A DNA stretch of 64,000 bases. Source: JBQTIQ01 sp052387955. Lineage in GTDB: Bacteria; Actinomycetota; Acidimicrobiia; Acidimicrobiales; JACDCH01. A program made the translations under genes and the position numbers. This document shows positions 35,531 to 44,500 of this stretch, piece by piece. The stretch is from assembly GCA_052387955.1 (NCBI GenBank), contig JBQTIQ010000023.1:1-64000 (forward strand). The letters run 5' to 3'. The notes under the pieces are model-generated. The model was not told the DNA's origin and made no database searches. It saw nothing but the letters and a program-made list of their open reading frames with translations. Numbering within the stretch: the stretch's first letter is position 1; every line of letters starts with the position of its first letter.

Positions 35531-36004
35531 GTGTCGGGCCGGCTCGAGTGGGTGTCGTTGGCGTATCGGCTGCCGAGGGAGCCGTCGACGCCGCGCATCA
35601 CGGTGTGGCGCAAGCTCCGGCGGCTCGGCGTCGTCCAGCTGGTCGACGGACTCGTCGCCCTGCCGGCCGACGCCCGCACGAAGGAGCAGCTGGAATGGGT
35701 CGCCGAAGAGGTGATCGACGCGGGAGGCGAGGCGACGGTCTGGGTCGGGCGGCCGGGTTCGACCACCGACGAACGGCGGCTGGCGTCGCAGATGGCCAAT
35801 GCCATTGCTGAGGAGTACCGGGCGGTGCTGAAAGCAGCGGAGGACGCTGGCGGCGCTGACCGCGTTGATGGGCGAACCCTCGGACGGCTCCGACGAGAGC
35901 TGCAGCGCATCGAGCGCCGCGACTTCTTCCCGCCACCGGAACGGGAAGCGGCACACGCCGCGGTTCGGAACCTTGCCAACGCGACGCAGGCAGCGACGCC
36001 GTGA
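35531..36004 (+). CDS. ChrB N-terminal domain protein
   Basis: A 157-residue protein matching the N-terminal, DNA-binding half of the chromate-resistance regulator ChrB: WVSLAYRLPREPSTPRITVWRKLRRLG, a winged-helix-like region with a conserved acidic AEEVIDAGGEATVWVG. In many proteobacteria the two halves are one protein; here the C-terminal half is a separate downstream gene. GTG 35531 is chosen for the -10 spacing, and GTG 35525 is also possible. The stop overlaps the next start by 4 bp. It is probably the metal- or oxyanion-responsive regulator of the six-gene cluster. Confidence 0.75.
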   Translation: MSGRLEWVSLAYRLPREPSTPRITVWRKLRRLGVVQLVDGLVALPADARTKEQLEWVAEEVIDAGGEATVWVGRPGSTTDERRLASQMANAIAEEYRAVLKAAEDAGGADRVDGRTLGRLRRELQRIERRDFFPPPEREAAHAAVRNLANATQAATP

Positions 36005-36432
36005 GATGGGCCACGCGCGCCGGCGTCCACGTCGATCGTGCTGCATGCGCATGGCTGATCCGCCGGTTCATCGACCGGAACGCCGAGTTCGTGTTCGTCG
36101 ACGACCCCAGCGAGGTACCTGAGGACGCGACCGCCTTCGACATGCGCGGCGCCGAGCTGTCGCATCACGAGGGTGACTGCAGCTTCGAGACGATCCTGCG
36201 CCGCCACGCGCTGGACGACCCGGTGTTGTGGGACGTGGCCCGGATCGTGCACGAGGCCGACCTCGACGACGATCGCTATGAGGCACCGGAGGCGTTCGGG
36301 TTGGACGTGGTGTGCCGCGGCCTGTCGATGGTGCGCTCTGACGCCGAGATCCTCGAGGTCACCGGTGCGGTGTTCGACGGCCTCTACGAGTACCGCCGCA
36401 GGGCGATGCTGCTCGGTCGGGACCCGGCGTGA
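36001..36432 (+). CDS. ChrB C-terminal domain protein (first paralogue)
   Basis: A 143-residue protein matching the ChrB C-terminal domain: RWATRAGVHVDRAACAWLIRRFID, FDMRGAELSHHEGDCSFET and IVHEADL. Conserved His, Cys and Glu residues (SHHEGDCSFE) could bind a metal or oxyanion. It is coupled on both sides by 4-bp overlaps (GTGA). A second paralogue lies at 38022-38462. Chromate sensing is known for full-length ChrB; whether the split form senses chromate is not known. Confidence 0.78.
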   Translation: MRWATRAGVHVDRAACAWLIRRFIDRNAEFVFVDDPSEVPEDATAFDMRGAELSHHEGDCSFETILRRHALDDPVLWDVARIVHEADLDDDRYEAPEAFGLDVVCRGLSMVRSDAEILEVTGAVFDGLYEYRRRAMLLGRDPA

Positions 36433-37706
36433 GCCGCGACGGTCGGCTCGTCCTGGCCGCGCAGGCCGCTCGGGCGTTCGTCTACGGATTCGCGTCGGTC
36501 CTGCTCGGCATCACGCTGGATGCCGAGGGCTGGTCGACCGCCAGGGTCGGGCTCCTGCTGACAGCGATCCTGGCCGGCACCGGGCTGCTGTCGGTCGTGG
36601 TCGGCCGATACGCCGAGCGTCTCGGGCGTCGCCGCGTCTACCTCCTGCTGTTCCTGGGGCTGGCGGCGAGCGGCCTTGCCTTCGCCGGCACGACGAACGT
36701 CGTGTTGTTAGTCGTCGTCGCCCTGACCGGGACGCTGTCGACCGAGGTCGTCGAATCGGGTCCGTTTACCTCCCTGGAGCAGGCGATCCTGCCCGAGACA
36801 GTTCCAGCCGAGGGACGAACGCGGGTGTTCGGCACGTACAACGCGGTGGCGACGGTCGCTGGTTCGATCGGTGCGCTCGCGGCCGGTGGTCCGACGTTGC
36901 TGCGCGACGCCGGTGTCGGTGTTCCCGCCGACCAACGGTTCTTTCTCGTTCTCGTTCCTGTCGGCCTCGTGGGCGCGGTGATCGCCAGCGCACTCTCCCC
37001 TGCCGTCGAAGCCGAACGGCCCGCCGGCACGAGCCCTGTCCGGACATTGGAGCGTTCACGGCCGGTGGTGGTGCGCCTGGCAGGGCTGTTCGCGCTGGAC
37101 AGCTTCGGCGGCGGCTTCGCCGTGCAGAGCTTCCTGGTGTTCTTCCTCTCCAAGAAGTTCGACCTGTCCGCCGACGCCCTCGGGGCCGTGTTCTTCGCCG
37201 TCGGGTTCCTCCAAGCGGGATCGATGGTCGCGGCCACTCGCCTCGCCGAGCGGGTGGGTCTGCTCAACACGATGGTGTTCACCCACCTGCCGTCGAACCT
37301 GCTGCTCGCCGCCGTCGCGGTCGCGCCAAACGCGCCCGTCGCCATCGCGCTGGTGCTGGCGCGCTTCGCGCTGTCTCAGATGGATGTCCCCACGCGGCAG
37401 GCGTACGTCATCGGTCTCGTTGACCCGGACGAACGTGTCGCCGCCGCCGCGTACACGGCGACCGCCCGCTACGCGGTGCGGCCCATGGCGCCGCTACTCG
37501 GCGGCGCACTCCAGCAGGTGTCCCTCGGCCTGCCGTTGGTCGTCGCCGGCGGCATCAAGTCCGTCTACGACCTCGCGCTGTGGTCGTGGTTTCGCCGGGT
37601 TCCACTTTCCGCCGACGTCGAAACGGAGGTGACCGATGATCTGGTGTCTGCGCACCGTGCGGGTTCCCGAGGACCAACGCCAGCAGTTCCTGGCGTGGAT
37701 CAGTGA
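36429..37706 (+). CDS. MFS transporter
   Basis: A 425-residue major facilitator with about twelve membrane helices. The loop 2-3 signature is VVVGRYAERLGRRRVYLLL, a variant of the GxxxDRxGRR motif. LARFALSQMDVPTRQAYVIGLV in the second half is typical of drug or metal-resistance MFS members. It takes the place that the chromate efflux protein ChrA has in classical operons, so it may export the toxic ion of this cluster. The last 71 nt overlap the next gene. Confidence 0.85.
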   Translation: MSRDGRLVLAAQAARAFVYGFASVLLGITLDAEGWSTARVGLLLTAILAGTGLLSVVVGRYAERLGRRRVYLLLFLGLAASGLAFAGTTNVVLLVVVALTGTLSTEVVESGPFTSLEQAILPETVPAEGRTRVFGTYNAVATVAGSIGALAAGGPTLLRDAGVGVPADQRFFLVLVPVGLVGAVIASALSPAVEAERPAGTSPVRTLERSRPVVVRLAGLFALDSFGGGFAVQSFLVFFLSKKFDLSADALGAVFFAVGFLQAGSMVAATRLAERVGLLNTMVFTHLPSNLLLAAVAVAPNAPVAIALVLARFALSQMDVPTRQAYVIGLVDPDERVAAAAYTATARYAVRPMAPLLGGALQQVSLGLPLVVAGGIKSVYDLALWSWFRRVPLSADVETEVTDDLVSAHRAGSRGPTPAVPGVDQ

Positions 37707-38025
37707 CAACGGTGAGCTGCGCCGCCAGCACGGCATCCTCGCCGAGCTCGTCCTGGCGCGCTCGCCCCGACAGAACCCGGCCAAGACCCTCCAGCCCGAC
37801 GACATCGACGTCGATCCGGAGGAGTACGTCGTGCTCACCGCGTGGCCCGATCACGACACCTTCGACGCCTGGATCGACACGCCCGACCGCGACCGGCTCA
37901 CCGCGTCGCCGACCCATGAGGCCGTCGAGTTCCGGCCGCTCACCCGCTACGACCTGGTCGGCGGTTACCTCACCGACGCGCTCACGTTCACGACCCTCGA
38001 CGACAGCTCAGGAGGCACACCATGA
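37636..38025 (+). CDS. small ABM-like ferredoxin-fold protein
   Basis: A 129-residue protein with the look of an antibiotic-biosynthesis-monooxygenase or dimeric alpha-beta barrel domain (IWCLRTVRVPEDQRQQFLAWI, then YVVLTAWPDHDTFDAWI). The ATG at 37636 has a strong GGAGG 6 nt upstream, even though it starts 71 nt inside the MFS gene. This overlap is unusually long and either couples the two or means the MFS C-terminus is a recent extension. A heme- or quinone-related activity is possible; function unknown. Confidence 0.65.
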   Translation: MIWCLRTVRVPEDQRQQFLAWISDNGELRRQHGILAELVLARSPRQNPAKTLQPDDIDVDPEEYVVLTAWPDHDTFDAWIDTPDRDRLTASPTHEAVEFRPLTRYDLVGGYLTDALTFTTLDDSSGGTP

Positions 38026-38462
38026 AGTGGGTGACCCGCGCCCGCCCCAAGACCGACCGGATCGCTTGTCCCTGGCTCATCCGCCGGTTCATCGACCCCG
38101 ACGCCGAGATCCTGTACGTCCCAACTGACCAGGTGCTCGAGGTCGCCGCCCGCGAGGGCGCACACGGCTTCGACACACCCGGCGCCGAGTTCGACCACGT
38201 CGGGAACAAGTGCACCTTCGAGGTCCTCATCGACCACTACGACCTCGGCGGGGACGCTGCGCTCGTGCGGCTCGCCCAGATCGTCCATGCGGCCGACATC
38301 GACAGCGAGGTCCACACCGACCCGTTCGCCCCGGCGCTGCTCGCGCTCGCGTTCGGCGGTCTCGACGTCGAAGCCGACGACCACCGCCTGCTCGAGCGGG
38401 CCAGCTTCGTGTACGACGCCCTCTACGCGTGGTGCGCCCAGCAGGTCGGAGCCGCGGCGTGA
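38022..38462 (+). CDS. ChrB C-terminal domain protein (second paralogue)
   Basis: A 146-residue paralogue of the 36001-36432 protein: KWVTRARPKTDRIACPWLIRRFID, FDTPGAEFDHVGNKCTFEVLI and IVHAADID. Key residues shared by the two are the Cys in (A)CxWLIRRFID and the His-x5-Cys-x-F-E pattern. It keeps a C-terminal alpha-helical segment with a Cys (YAWCAQQ). Overlaps of 4 bp with both neighbours show tight coupling. Two copies in one operon suggest a heteromeric sensor or a sensor plus an enzyme. Confidence 0.78.
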   Translation: MKWVTRARPKTDRIACPWLIRRFIDPDAEILYVPTDQVLEVAAREGAHGFDTPGAEFDHVGNKCTFEVLIDHYDLGGDAALVRLAQIVHAADIDSEVHTDPFAPALLALAFGGLDVEADDHRLLERASFVYDALYAWCAQQVGAAA

Positions 38463-39208
38463 CCCCGACCAACCTCGGCTATGACGACGTGCGCGTCGAC
38501 GCCGTCATGCAGGCGGCCAAATTGATGGCCGCCTCCGCCATCACCGCCCCGAAGTCAGGCGGCCAGCTGTTCCTCGCCGGCAAGCAGAACTTCATGGAGA
38601 CCGTCGTCGTCGCCGACACCGACGAGCGGCACCGCATCGCCGAATGGCTCCGCGCCCGAGGCACCGAACGCCGCGAGCAGATCTGGTTCCGCGACGCCGA
38701 AATCGCCGAAGCCGTCGACGCCATCCTCTTCATCGGGCTCCTGCCCGAGTGGTACCCACCCAACTACGACTGCGGCGCCTGCGGCTACGCCACCTGCGCC
38801 GAGTTCCTCCACTACACCAAGCAGCTGCGCGCCGACTCCGCCGAGCTCGAGTTCGCCGGCCCGGTGTGCAACCTGCGCGACATCGACCTCGGCATCGCCG
38901 TCGGCTCCGCCGCGAAGACGGCCGCGCTGCACTCGATCGACTGCCGCTGCCAGACCCGCGCCGCTGTCGCCGCCCGCAAGCTCGGCATCATCCGCGCCGA
39001 CCACGCCGTCGCCCTCTCGCTGTCAGTCACCCACAAGGCCATCGGCTTCGACCGCCGCATGCCCGACGTCGACTTCGACACCCTCGACTACCCCGCGACC
39101 GCCACGCTCCCCGTCGCCGCCGGCGCCGGCAGCCGCCACGAGGGAGCCCGACACCGCCAACAGCCCCGTCTCCCCATCGCTGCCACTGGCCCGTCCGAGC
39201 CGGTGTAA
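38459..39208 (+). CDS. DUF2148 (ferredoxin-like domain) protein
   Basis: A 249-residue protein related to the DUF2148 family. The N-terminal half reads MQAAKLMAASAITAPKSGG, the family signature. Residues about 103-112 hold a compact cysteine cluster (YDCGACGYATCAEF, C-x2-C-x4-C), then a Cys in GPVCNLRDIDLG and AVGSAAKTAA. More cysteines occur in IDCRCQT. These could ligate an Fe-S cluster. GTG 38459 overlaps the previous stop. The low-complexity C-terminal 30 residues are probably disordered. A redox role, such as reducing the ion sensed by the cluster, is inference. Confidence 0.72.
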   Translation: MTPTNLGYDDVRVDAVMQAAKLMAASAITAPKSGGQLFLAGKQNFMETVVVADTDERHRIAEWLRARGTERREQIWFRDAEIAEAVDAILFIGLLPEWYPPNYDCGACGYATCAEFLHYTKQLRADSAELEFAGPVCNLRDIDLGIAVGSAAKTAALHSIDCRCQTRAAVAARKLGIIRADHAVALSLSVTHKAIGFDRRMPDVDFDTLDYPATATLPVAAGAGSRHEGARHRQQPRLPIAATGPSEPV

Positions 39209-39245
39209 TCGCGCAGGGGTGCGATGCCCTCGCCGCACGAACGAG

Positions 39246-39427
39246 TCGCCCCCGGTTGAGGACGCTGTCGAGGTGGTCGGCCACCGCTGTGTCGTCGGGT
39301 GCCTGAGCCCAGCCGTAGTGGCGCAGCGTGGTCGACGGGTCTCGGTGTCCGAGGCAGGGCTGGTCGGCGAGCAGCTTGCCCTCGGCGACGAGCACGACGG
39401 CGACGGTGTGGCGGAGCGCCGGGGGAC
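39246..39427 (-). pseudogene. C-terminal remnant of a tyrosine recombinase
   Basis: The reverse strand encodes ALRHTVAVVLVAEGKLLAD, then CLGHRDPSTTLRHYGWA, the HxxR/GH/Tyr end of a phage-type integrase. The frame continues on both sides into unrelated sequence, and no N-terminal catalytic or core-binding domain is present. It is a decayed fragment, located exactly between the chr-type cargo and the element backbone. Confidence 0.6.
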
Positions 39428-39442
39428 GACGGAGCGCGGTCG

Positions 39443-39721
39443 CTACGTGACGTCGCCCTGTGGCGTGTACATGTCGAAGAACGCCCGGGGCCGCACCCCG
39501 AGGCGATACCACGGCGTCGCACGCTCGCTATCGAGATCAGTGCGCGCCGCCCACGGGAACCCGCTCGGCGAGACACCAGTCGCGATGCGCCAGCCACGCC
39601 GTCGAGCCGCGGACCGCAGTCGGCGGCGCCACTCCTCCGCCTCGATAGCAGGTCCGACGACCCACCCCTCGGACGCAAGTCGCTGGATCGAGGCCGACAC
39701 GAGCTCCTCGTAGCGCCCCAC
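39443..39721 (-). CDS. small basic hypothetical protein (AARRRGWRIATG family)
   Basis: A 92-residue protein with core WRRRLRSAARRRGWRIATG, then FPWAARTDLDSE, related to the 86-residue protein at 7685-7945. The start is taken as GTG 39721, 25 bp after the stop of the sigma-like gene on the same strand, so the two are likely co-transcribed. The C-terminus ends YRLGVRPRAFFDMYTPQGDVT. Function unknown; strongly basic, possibly nucleic-acid-binding. Confidence 0.5.
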   Translation of the reverse strand: MGRYEELVSASIQRLASEGWVVGPAIEAEEWRRRLRSAARRRGWRIATGVSPSGFPWAARTDLDSERATPWYRLGVRPRAFFDMYTPQGDVT

Positions 39722-39746
39722 GCACTCGGGTCTACCACCGTGTCCG

Positions 39747-40466
39747 TCAGCCGGCAGCGGCGAGCAGCCGTTCGGTCCGCTGGCGGCGCCGCTGCAGGGT
39801 GCGGACGCCGACGCCGAGCTCCGCGGCCACCTCGGCGTCGTCATCCTGTTGCACCCGCGTGCGCCAGACGACCCTGGCGCTCTGCGCGGTGATGGTGCCG
39901 CGGTCGACGGCGGCCAAGAGGCGGGCATGGGCGCGGTGCAGGCTGGCCACCTCGGCCTCGAGCGCTTCGTGTTCGGCGGAGGGGACCGCCGGCCGCCGTG
40001 GCTCGGCGACGTGGTCGAGCGACACCGCTCCGTGGGCCGGGCCGAGGACGGCGCGCACGTAGCGCTTGCGGACGTCGAGCAGGATGTTGGCCGCCACGGC
40101 GGTGGGGCGTCGGTCGATGCGGTAGGTGCGGATCCGCTCCCAGGCGAGCGCCAGGAGCTCGTGGTCGACGTCGTCGAAGCTGCCGCCGAGCGCCAGACGT
40201 CGCCCGAGGTTCCGCAGCCCCGGCCGCAGGATCTGGAGCAGCACCCGGGCCGCGACCGGATCGGATGGCGCCCGGGCGGCGAGCGCGGCGTGGGCACGGT
40301 CGGCATCGGACTTGCTGGCCGCCCACACCCGGGCGACGAGGGCGTCGAGGTCGGGGGCGGCGAGCGCCGGGTCGGTGCGCCAGCGCTCGAGGGCGGCGGC
40401 GGCGTCGGGGCTGGTGGCGATCCTGGCCCAGGTGCGGTCCAGGGCGTCGAAGACGGAACGGGACAT
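39747..40466 (-). CDS. sigma-factor-like helix-turn-helix protein
   Basis: A 239-residue protein with the general layout of an RNA polymerase sigma factor: a helical region with PGLRNLGRRLALGGSFDDVDHELLALAW and YRIDRRPTAVAANILLDVRKRY, then a C-terminal region-4-like helix-turn-helix (DDDAEVAAELGVGVRTLQRRRQR). Region 2 is divergent, so it may be an element-specific regulator rather than a working sigma. ATG 40466 has GGAGGAG 6 nt upstream. Its promoter would lie within the CACTCACG repeat array. Confidence 0.65.
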   Translation of the reverse strand: MSRSVFDALDRTWARIATSPDAAAALERWRTDPALAAPDLDALVARVWAASKSDADRAHAALAARAPSDPVAARVLLQILRPGLRNLGRRLALGGSFDDVDHELLALAWERIRTYRIDRRPTAVAANILLDVRKRYVRAVLGPAHGAVSLDHVAEPRRPAVPSAEHEALEAEVASLHRAHARLLAAVDRGTITAQSARVVWRTRVQQDDDAEVAAELGVGVRTLQRRRQRTERLLAAAG

Positions 40467-40516
40467 GCGGTGGCTCCTCCACGGGACGGTTGGGACGCCG
40501 GCACTGTCCGGGAGGC

Positions 40517-40623
40517 CACTCACGCGCGCGCTCACGCGGGCACTCACGTTTTCGTGTTGACCAGGGCCTTTTCTTCGCCGGCACTCACGAACGTGAGTGG
40601 TGCCACTCACGTTTCCACTCACG
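40517..40623. repeat. array of CACTCACG repeats (iteron-like)
   Basis: CACTCACG occurs at 40517, 40541, 40582, 40604 and 40616, and inverted at 40592. The centre is CACTCACG-AA-CGTGAGTG (40582-40599), an 8-bp inverted repeat. Most copies extend to CACTCACGTT. Further copies lie at 41324 and 41357, and one at 45834 before the Xre gene. The array sits between the divergent genes 39747-40466 and 40732-41301. Confidence 0.75.
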
Positions 40624-40731
40624 TTTCCGGATCCGTGTCGCCGGACGGGGCCGTCGGGGGCTTGCAGATGTGTCCACCCGGCCGCGCCGGGTGCACCGCG
40701 CCGGCGCGGCCCTCACCTGAGGAGGTCGGCC

Positions 40732-41301
40732 GTGTCCGCATCCATCGAGCTGTCCCCGCTGTACGACCCGACCCTGGAGAAGGTCGGGCTGCCGCTTACC
40801 CACCCCTACGTCGAGCGGGTCTACTGCTCGGTCCTGGCCCCAAGCTCGGTGCTCCTCCTGCGCCGGGCCGGCGAGCTGTTCGCCGAGCACCCCGAGGGCC
40901 TCCGGGTCGACGTCGTCGACCTGTCCCGCTCCCTCGGCCTCGGCGTCCGGGCCGACGCCGACGACGTCGGCCGCAACGGCCCGCTGCGACGCACGATGGA
41001 CCGCCTCGTGCGGTTCCGCATGGCCGCCTGGCGGGACGACGACCGGCTCGGGATCCACCCCAAGCTCCCGGCCCTCGAGCGCCACCGGGTCGCCCGGCTG
41101 CCGGAGCCCGTCCAGACCGCCCATCACCGGCTCCTGACCGACCACCTCGACGGCCTCGTCGCCCGCGCCGAAGGCCGGGTCCTCGAGCCGGCAGGGTTGG
41201 AGCGGACGACGTCAGCACCACCCCGTCAGGAGTCGCCGGTCGCTGCCCGCCTTCGCGCCTTCGGCACCCCCGCCATCGAGCCGCGAATCGTCGCCCGATG
41301 A
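40732..41301 (+). CDS. conserved hypothetical protein flanked by iteron-like repeats
   Basis: A 189-residue soluble protein. The middle (residues about 45-100) has a winged-helix look: VDVVDLSRSLGLGV, then RTMDRLVRFRMAAW. The N-terminus YDPTLEKVGLPLTHPYVERVY is distinctive. GTG 40732 has GAGGAGG 6 nt upstream. CACTCACG repeats lie on both sides (five direct copies and one inverted copy before, two after). This suggests it may bind them as a replication initiator or regulator of the element, an inference only. It is convergent with the relaxase gene. Confidence 0.65.
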   Translation: MSASIELSPLYDPTLEKVGLPLTHPYVERVYCSVLAPSSVLLLRRAGELFAEHPEGLRVDVVDLSRSLGLGVRADADDVGRNGPLRRTMDRLVRFRMAAWRDDDRLGIHPKLPALERHRVARLPEPVQTAHHRLLTDHLDGLVARAEGRVLEPAGLERTTSAPPRQESPVAARLRAFGTPAIEPRIVAR

Positions 41302-41323
41302 CCGCGAACGCGACCCCTTCTGC

Positions 41324-41364
41324 CACTCACGTTCTCGGCTCCACCGCCGCCCGCGCCACTCACG
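41324..41364 (+). repeat. two further CACTCACG repeats
   Basis: CACTCACGTTCTCG occurs at 41324 and 41357, 33 bp apart in the same orientation, directly downstream of the 40732-41301 gene. They match the upstream array in the first ten bases. Confidence 0.7.
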
Positions 41365-41412
41365 TTCTCGACCCCGCCCTCGTCGCCGCGAACCCCCCAA
41401 CCCGCAGATACA

Positions 41413-41446
41413 CACCTGCAGGTTCGCCTAACGGCGAACCTGCGGG
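41413..41446. terminator. strong hairpin between convergent genes
   Basis: GCAGGTTCGCC at 41418-41428 and GGCGAACCTGC at 41433-41443 form a perfect 11-bp stem with a TAAC loop, extended by a wobble and two further pairs. It lies between the convergent 40732-41301 gene and the relaxase gene, so it is a likely bidirectional terminator. Confidence 0.6.
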
Positions 41447-41562
41447 CGGGTGGGCCCGCTACGCAAGTCGACCATCGTCGGGTCGGGCGAAACGGTTGAG
41501 TGAGTCGGAGCGCCGCGGGCGAAGCCCGACGGGCTGGTGGCGTCGATGGCTGCCACGGGGGG

Positions 41563-44500
41563 CTATAGCTCGAGTCCGAGGTCGTGTTCGAGGCTGAGGT
41601 CTCGGCTGTGGTCGGGCTGCTGCAGGTTGTCGAGGCGGTTGGTGAGCTCGATGGTGTGCACGCTGGTGTCCCATTCGCGGTGTTGCACCCCGTCGAGGGG
41701 TCGGTGGCCCAGCGCAGCCGCCTCGACGCCGAACTCCTCGCGGTAGGCCTCGATCCGTCCGGCGGACTGGGCCCATCGGGCCCGCTCGGGTGGATCGTCG
41801 GGCGCGGGGCCGAGCAGGTGCAGCAGGTGGTCTGGTTGTTCGGCGATGGCCGCGGCACCGAGTGCGGTCGTCCGGTCGGCGACCTGTTCGGCGAGGTGGG
41901 TGCGGTAGGCGAAGGTGTCGGCGTGGGCGTCGATCCACTCTTGGCGCTGCTGTTGCGCGACCTCGAGCTCAGCTTGTTGGTTCTCCAGGGACGCCAGGAT
42001 GCGGCGGTCCTCACGGCCGGTGCGGGTGAGCCGTCCGGGCCGGGCGTGGCGTTCCATGTGGTTCCGCCGGTTGGCGAGGCGTTCGAGTTCGATGGTCCGG
42101 TCTGGTGGTGTATCCCGGCGGATCTGGGCGTCGAGGTTGACGAGGCGTGGCTTGAGCACGGCCAGCGACTCGGACGCGGCCAGGACGTGGCGCAGCGTCT
42201 CGGTGGCGGATACCTCGGCCGAGACCCGGCCCAGCGCACCAGCGAGAACCTCCCGGGGGGTGGCGGGGTCGGGGGTGTGTTCGAGGTCGAGGGGGTCGGT
42301 GATAACCAGCGCCGTGTTGGAGCGGCGACCGCGGGTCATGCCGACGTAGAGGGCCTCGGCGGTGGTGCGCTCGTCGGCGATCAGGACGGCCTGGTCGACA
42401 GTGAGGCCCTGCGCCTTGTGGACCGTGGCCGCGTAGGCGAGGGTCACCTCGTCGGCCACGTAGTCGCCGGGGAGCGTGAGCCGGCCCCGTCCGGTGAGGT
42501 CCTCGACGGTGAGACTGCCATCGAGATGGCGGGCGGTGATCCGCCAGCGGTCCCCGTTGCGGACCCAGGCGCCTCTGGTGGTGAGCAGGCTGCGGTCGTT
42601 GCGGGTGGTGACGATCTCGTCGCCGACCCCGACACAGTGCTCTCCCGCTTGGACCCCGTCCCGCTCAACTTCGCCGGCGGTGATCCGGGCGGCTTGGCAG
42701 CGCCGGGCGAGAGCGTCGACCGTGTGGTGGTCGCTGGCGCAAAGCACGATCGACTCCCCATCGCTGCGGGCGTGTTGCCAGTGGGCGAATGCCGCATCCA
42801 CGATCTGGGCCCGGTCCCCGCCCAGGACGCGTCCGTGGTGCTCGTAGACGTCGAGGACCGTGGGATCGCGGTCGCGGAGCCGGAGGCTGGCGGCTCGTTC
42901 CCACTCGGCCCCGAAGCGCCGTATCCCGGTGAGTTCGACGTGGTGGTCCTGGGCGAGGAGGCGGAACAGGCCACCGGCCTCGACCGCGCCGAGCTGCGCC
43001 CAGTCCCCGACCAGGACCACCTTGCCCTCAGCCTGATCAGCGAGGAGCACGAGACGGGCCAGGTCGCGGCTGGCCACCATGCTGGCCTCGTCGACGACCA
43101 GCACCTCCCCGGGACGCACCCGCCAGGCCGGGTTGGGCCCGTCGGGGCGATCCTGTTCGTGGAGGAACTTGGCGATCGTGTCCGACACCAACCCCGTCTC
43201 GGCCTCCAGGACGCTGGCGGCGGCCGCTGACACGGCCAGCCCGCGTACCGGGAGCCCGCTGGTGGTCCAGGCTCGGGTAGCGGCCCCCATCATGCGGGAC
43301 TTGCCCGAACCGGCCGGACCGATCACGGCCGCGACCGTGTCGCCCTCCTGGGTCACGGCCCCCACCGCGGTTGCCTGATCGTCCCCCAACCCGCCTAGGG
43401 CGATGGCCGCGTCCACCGCGGCGGGGTCGGCGACGCCACGGCCCGCCTCGCGGCCCTGGGTGGCGATGTCGAGGACCTGCTGCTCGACCGCGAGCGTCAG
43501 CTGCGTTGTGTAGCGGGTGGCGTTGTGGCGTTCGAAGACCGACCGCCCATCCAAGCGGCGCAGTCCGGCCGGTGCGGCGGGTTCCGGTGCGGCGAGCCGG
43601 ATGATGGAGGGGTGCAGCAGCATCTCGTCGGCCCGGGTCTCGATCCACCAGCGCGCCTCATCCGCATCGGCCAGGCCGACCGGGCAACGCCGCGCCACAT
43701 GACGGATCACATCGGTCCGGGTCCACGTCGACCGTGACCCCGGAAGTTCCTCCAGTACATCCGCCACGAGCTCGCCCTCATTGACCTGGCGGGCGAGCTT
43801 CGGCCGGTCGAGCACCCGGACGACCCAGCGATCGGGGTCCAACCCGGCCTGAACGGCTTCGCTGTACCAGCGGTCGAAGAGGCCCTCGTCGCCTTCGCCG
43901 AGGTGTTCCTTCGCTGGGCGGGTCTCCAGCACCGCTACCTCGTAGAACCGGCGGCGGCCCTTCGCGGTGAGCGGACGGCCGAGCTTTGCTTCGGCGTCGG
44001 CGATGAGCTCCTCGGCGCGGGGTTCGACCTGACTGGTGCGCTTGGAGAACAGGCGCCGCACCGCCGGGGGGACGCCATCGATCTCGGCCTGGCCGTTGCG
44101 ATCGACCTCCCCCCAGGCGACCCCCAGCCGGGCGGTCAGCTCGACCCGCAACGCGGCCTGGTACACCATGCCGGCCGGCTTGAGCTGCCGATGCAGGCCC
44201 CGCGAGTCCAACGCCCGCCACACGCCGTCCTCGCGGCAGCGGACCCGTCCGGAAACCAGGACATGGGTGTGCAGCTGCGGGTCCCCCGCCCGCGACGACC
44301 GGTGCACGAACGCGGCCGCCACATACCCATTCGTGTCGACCTGACGGACCCCCGCCTTGCCCTGCCGCGCGAATGCGGCGTGTTCCTCCAAGAAGTTCAG
44401 ACCCGCGGCGACCGCCGCGTCATGCGCCTCACGGACCTCCATGCCCACCCTGGCGCCGGCCGTGGCCCACAACCCGGACACGGTCTTCGGCGCCGAGAAC

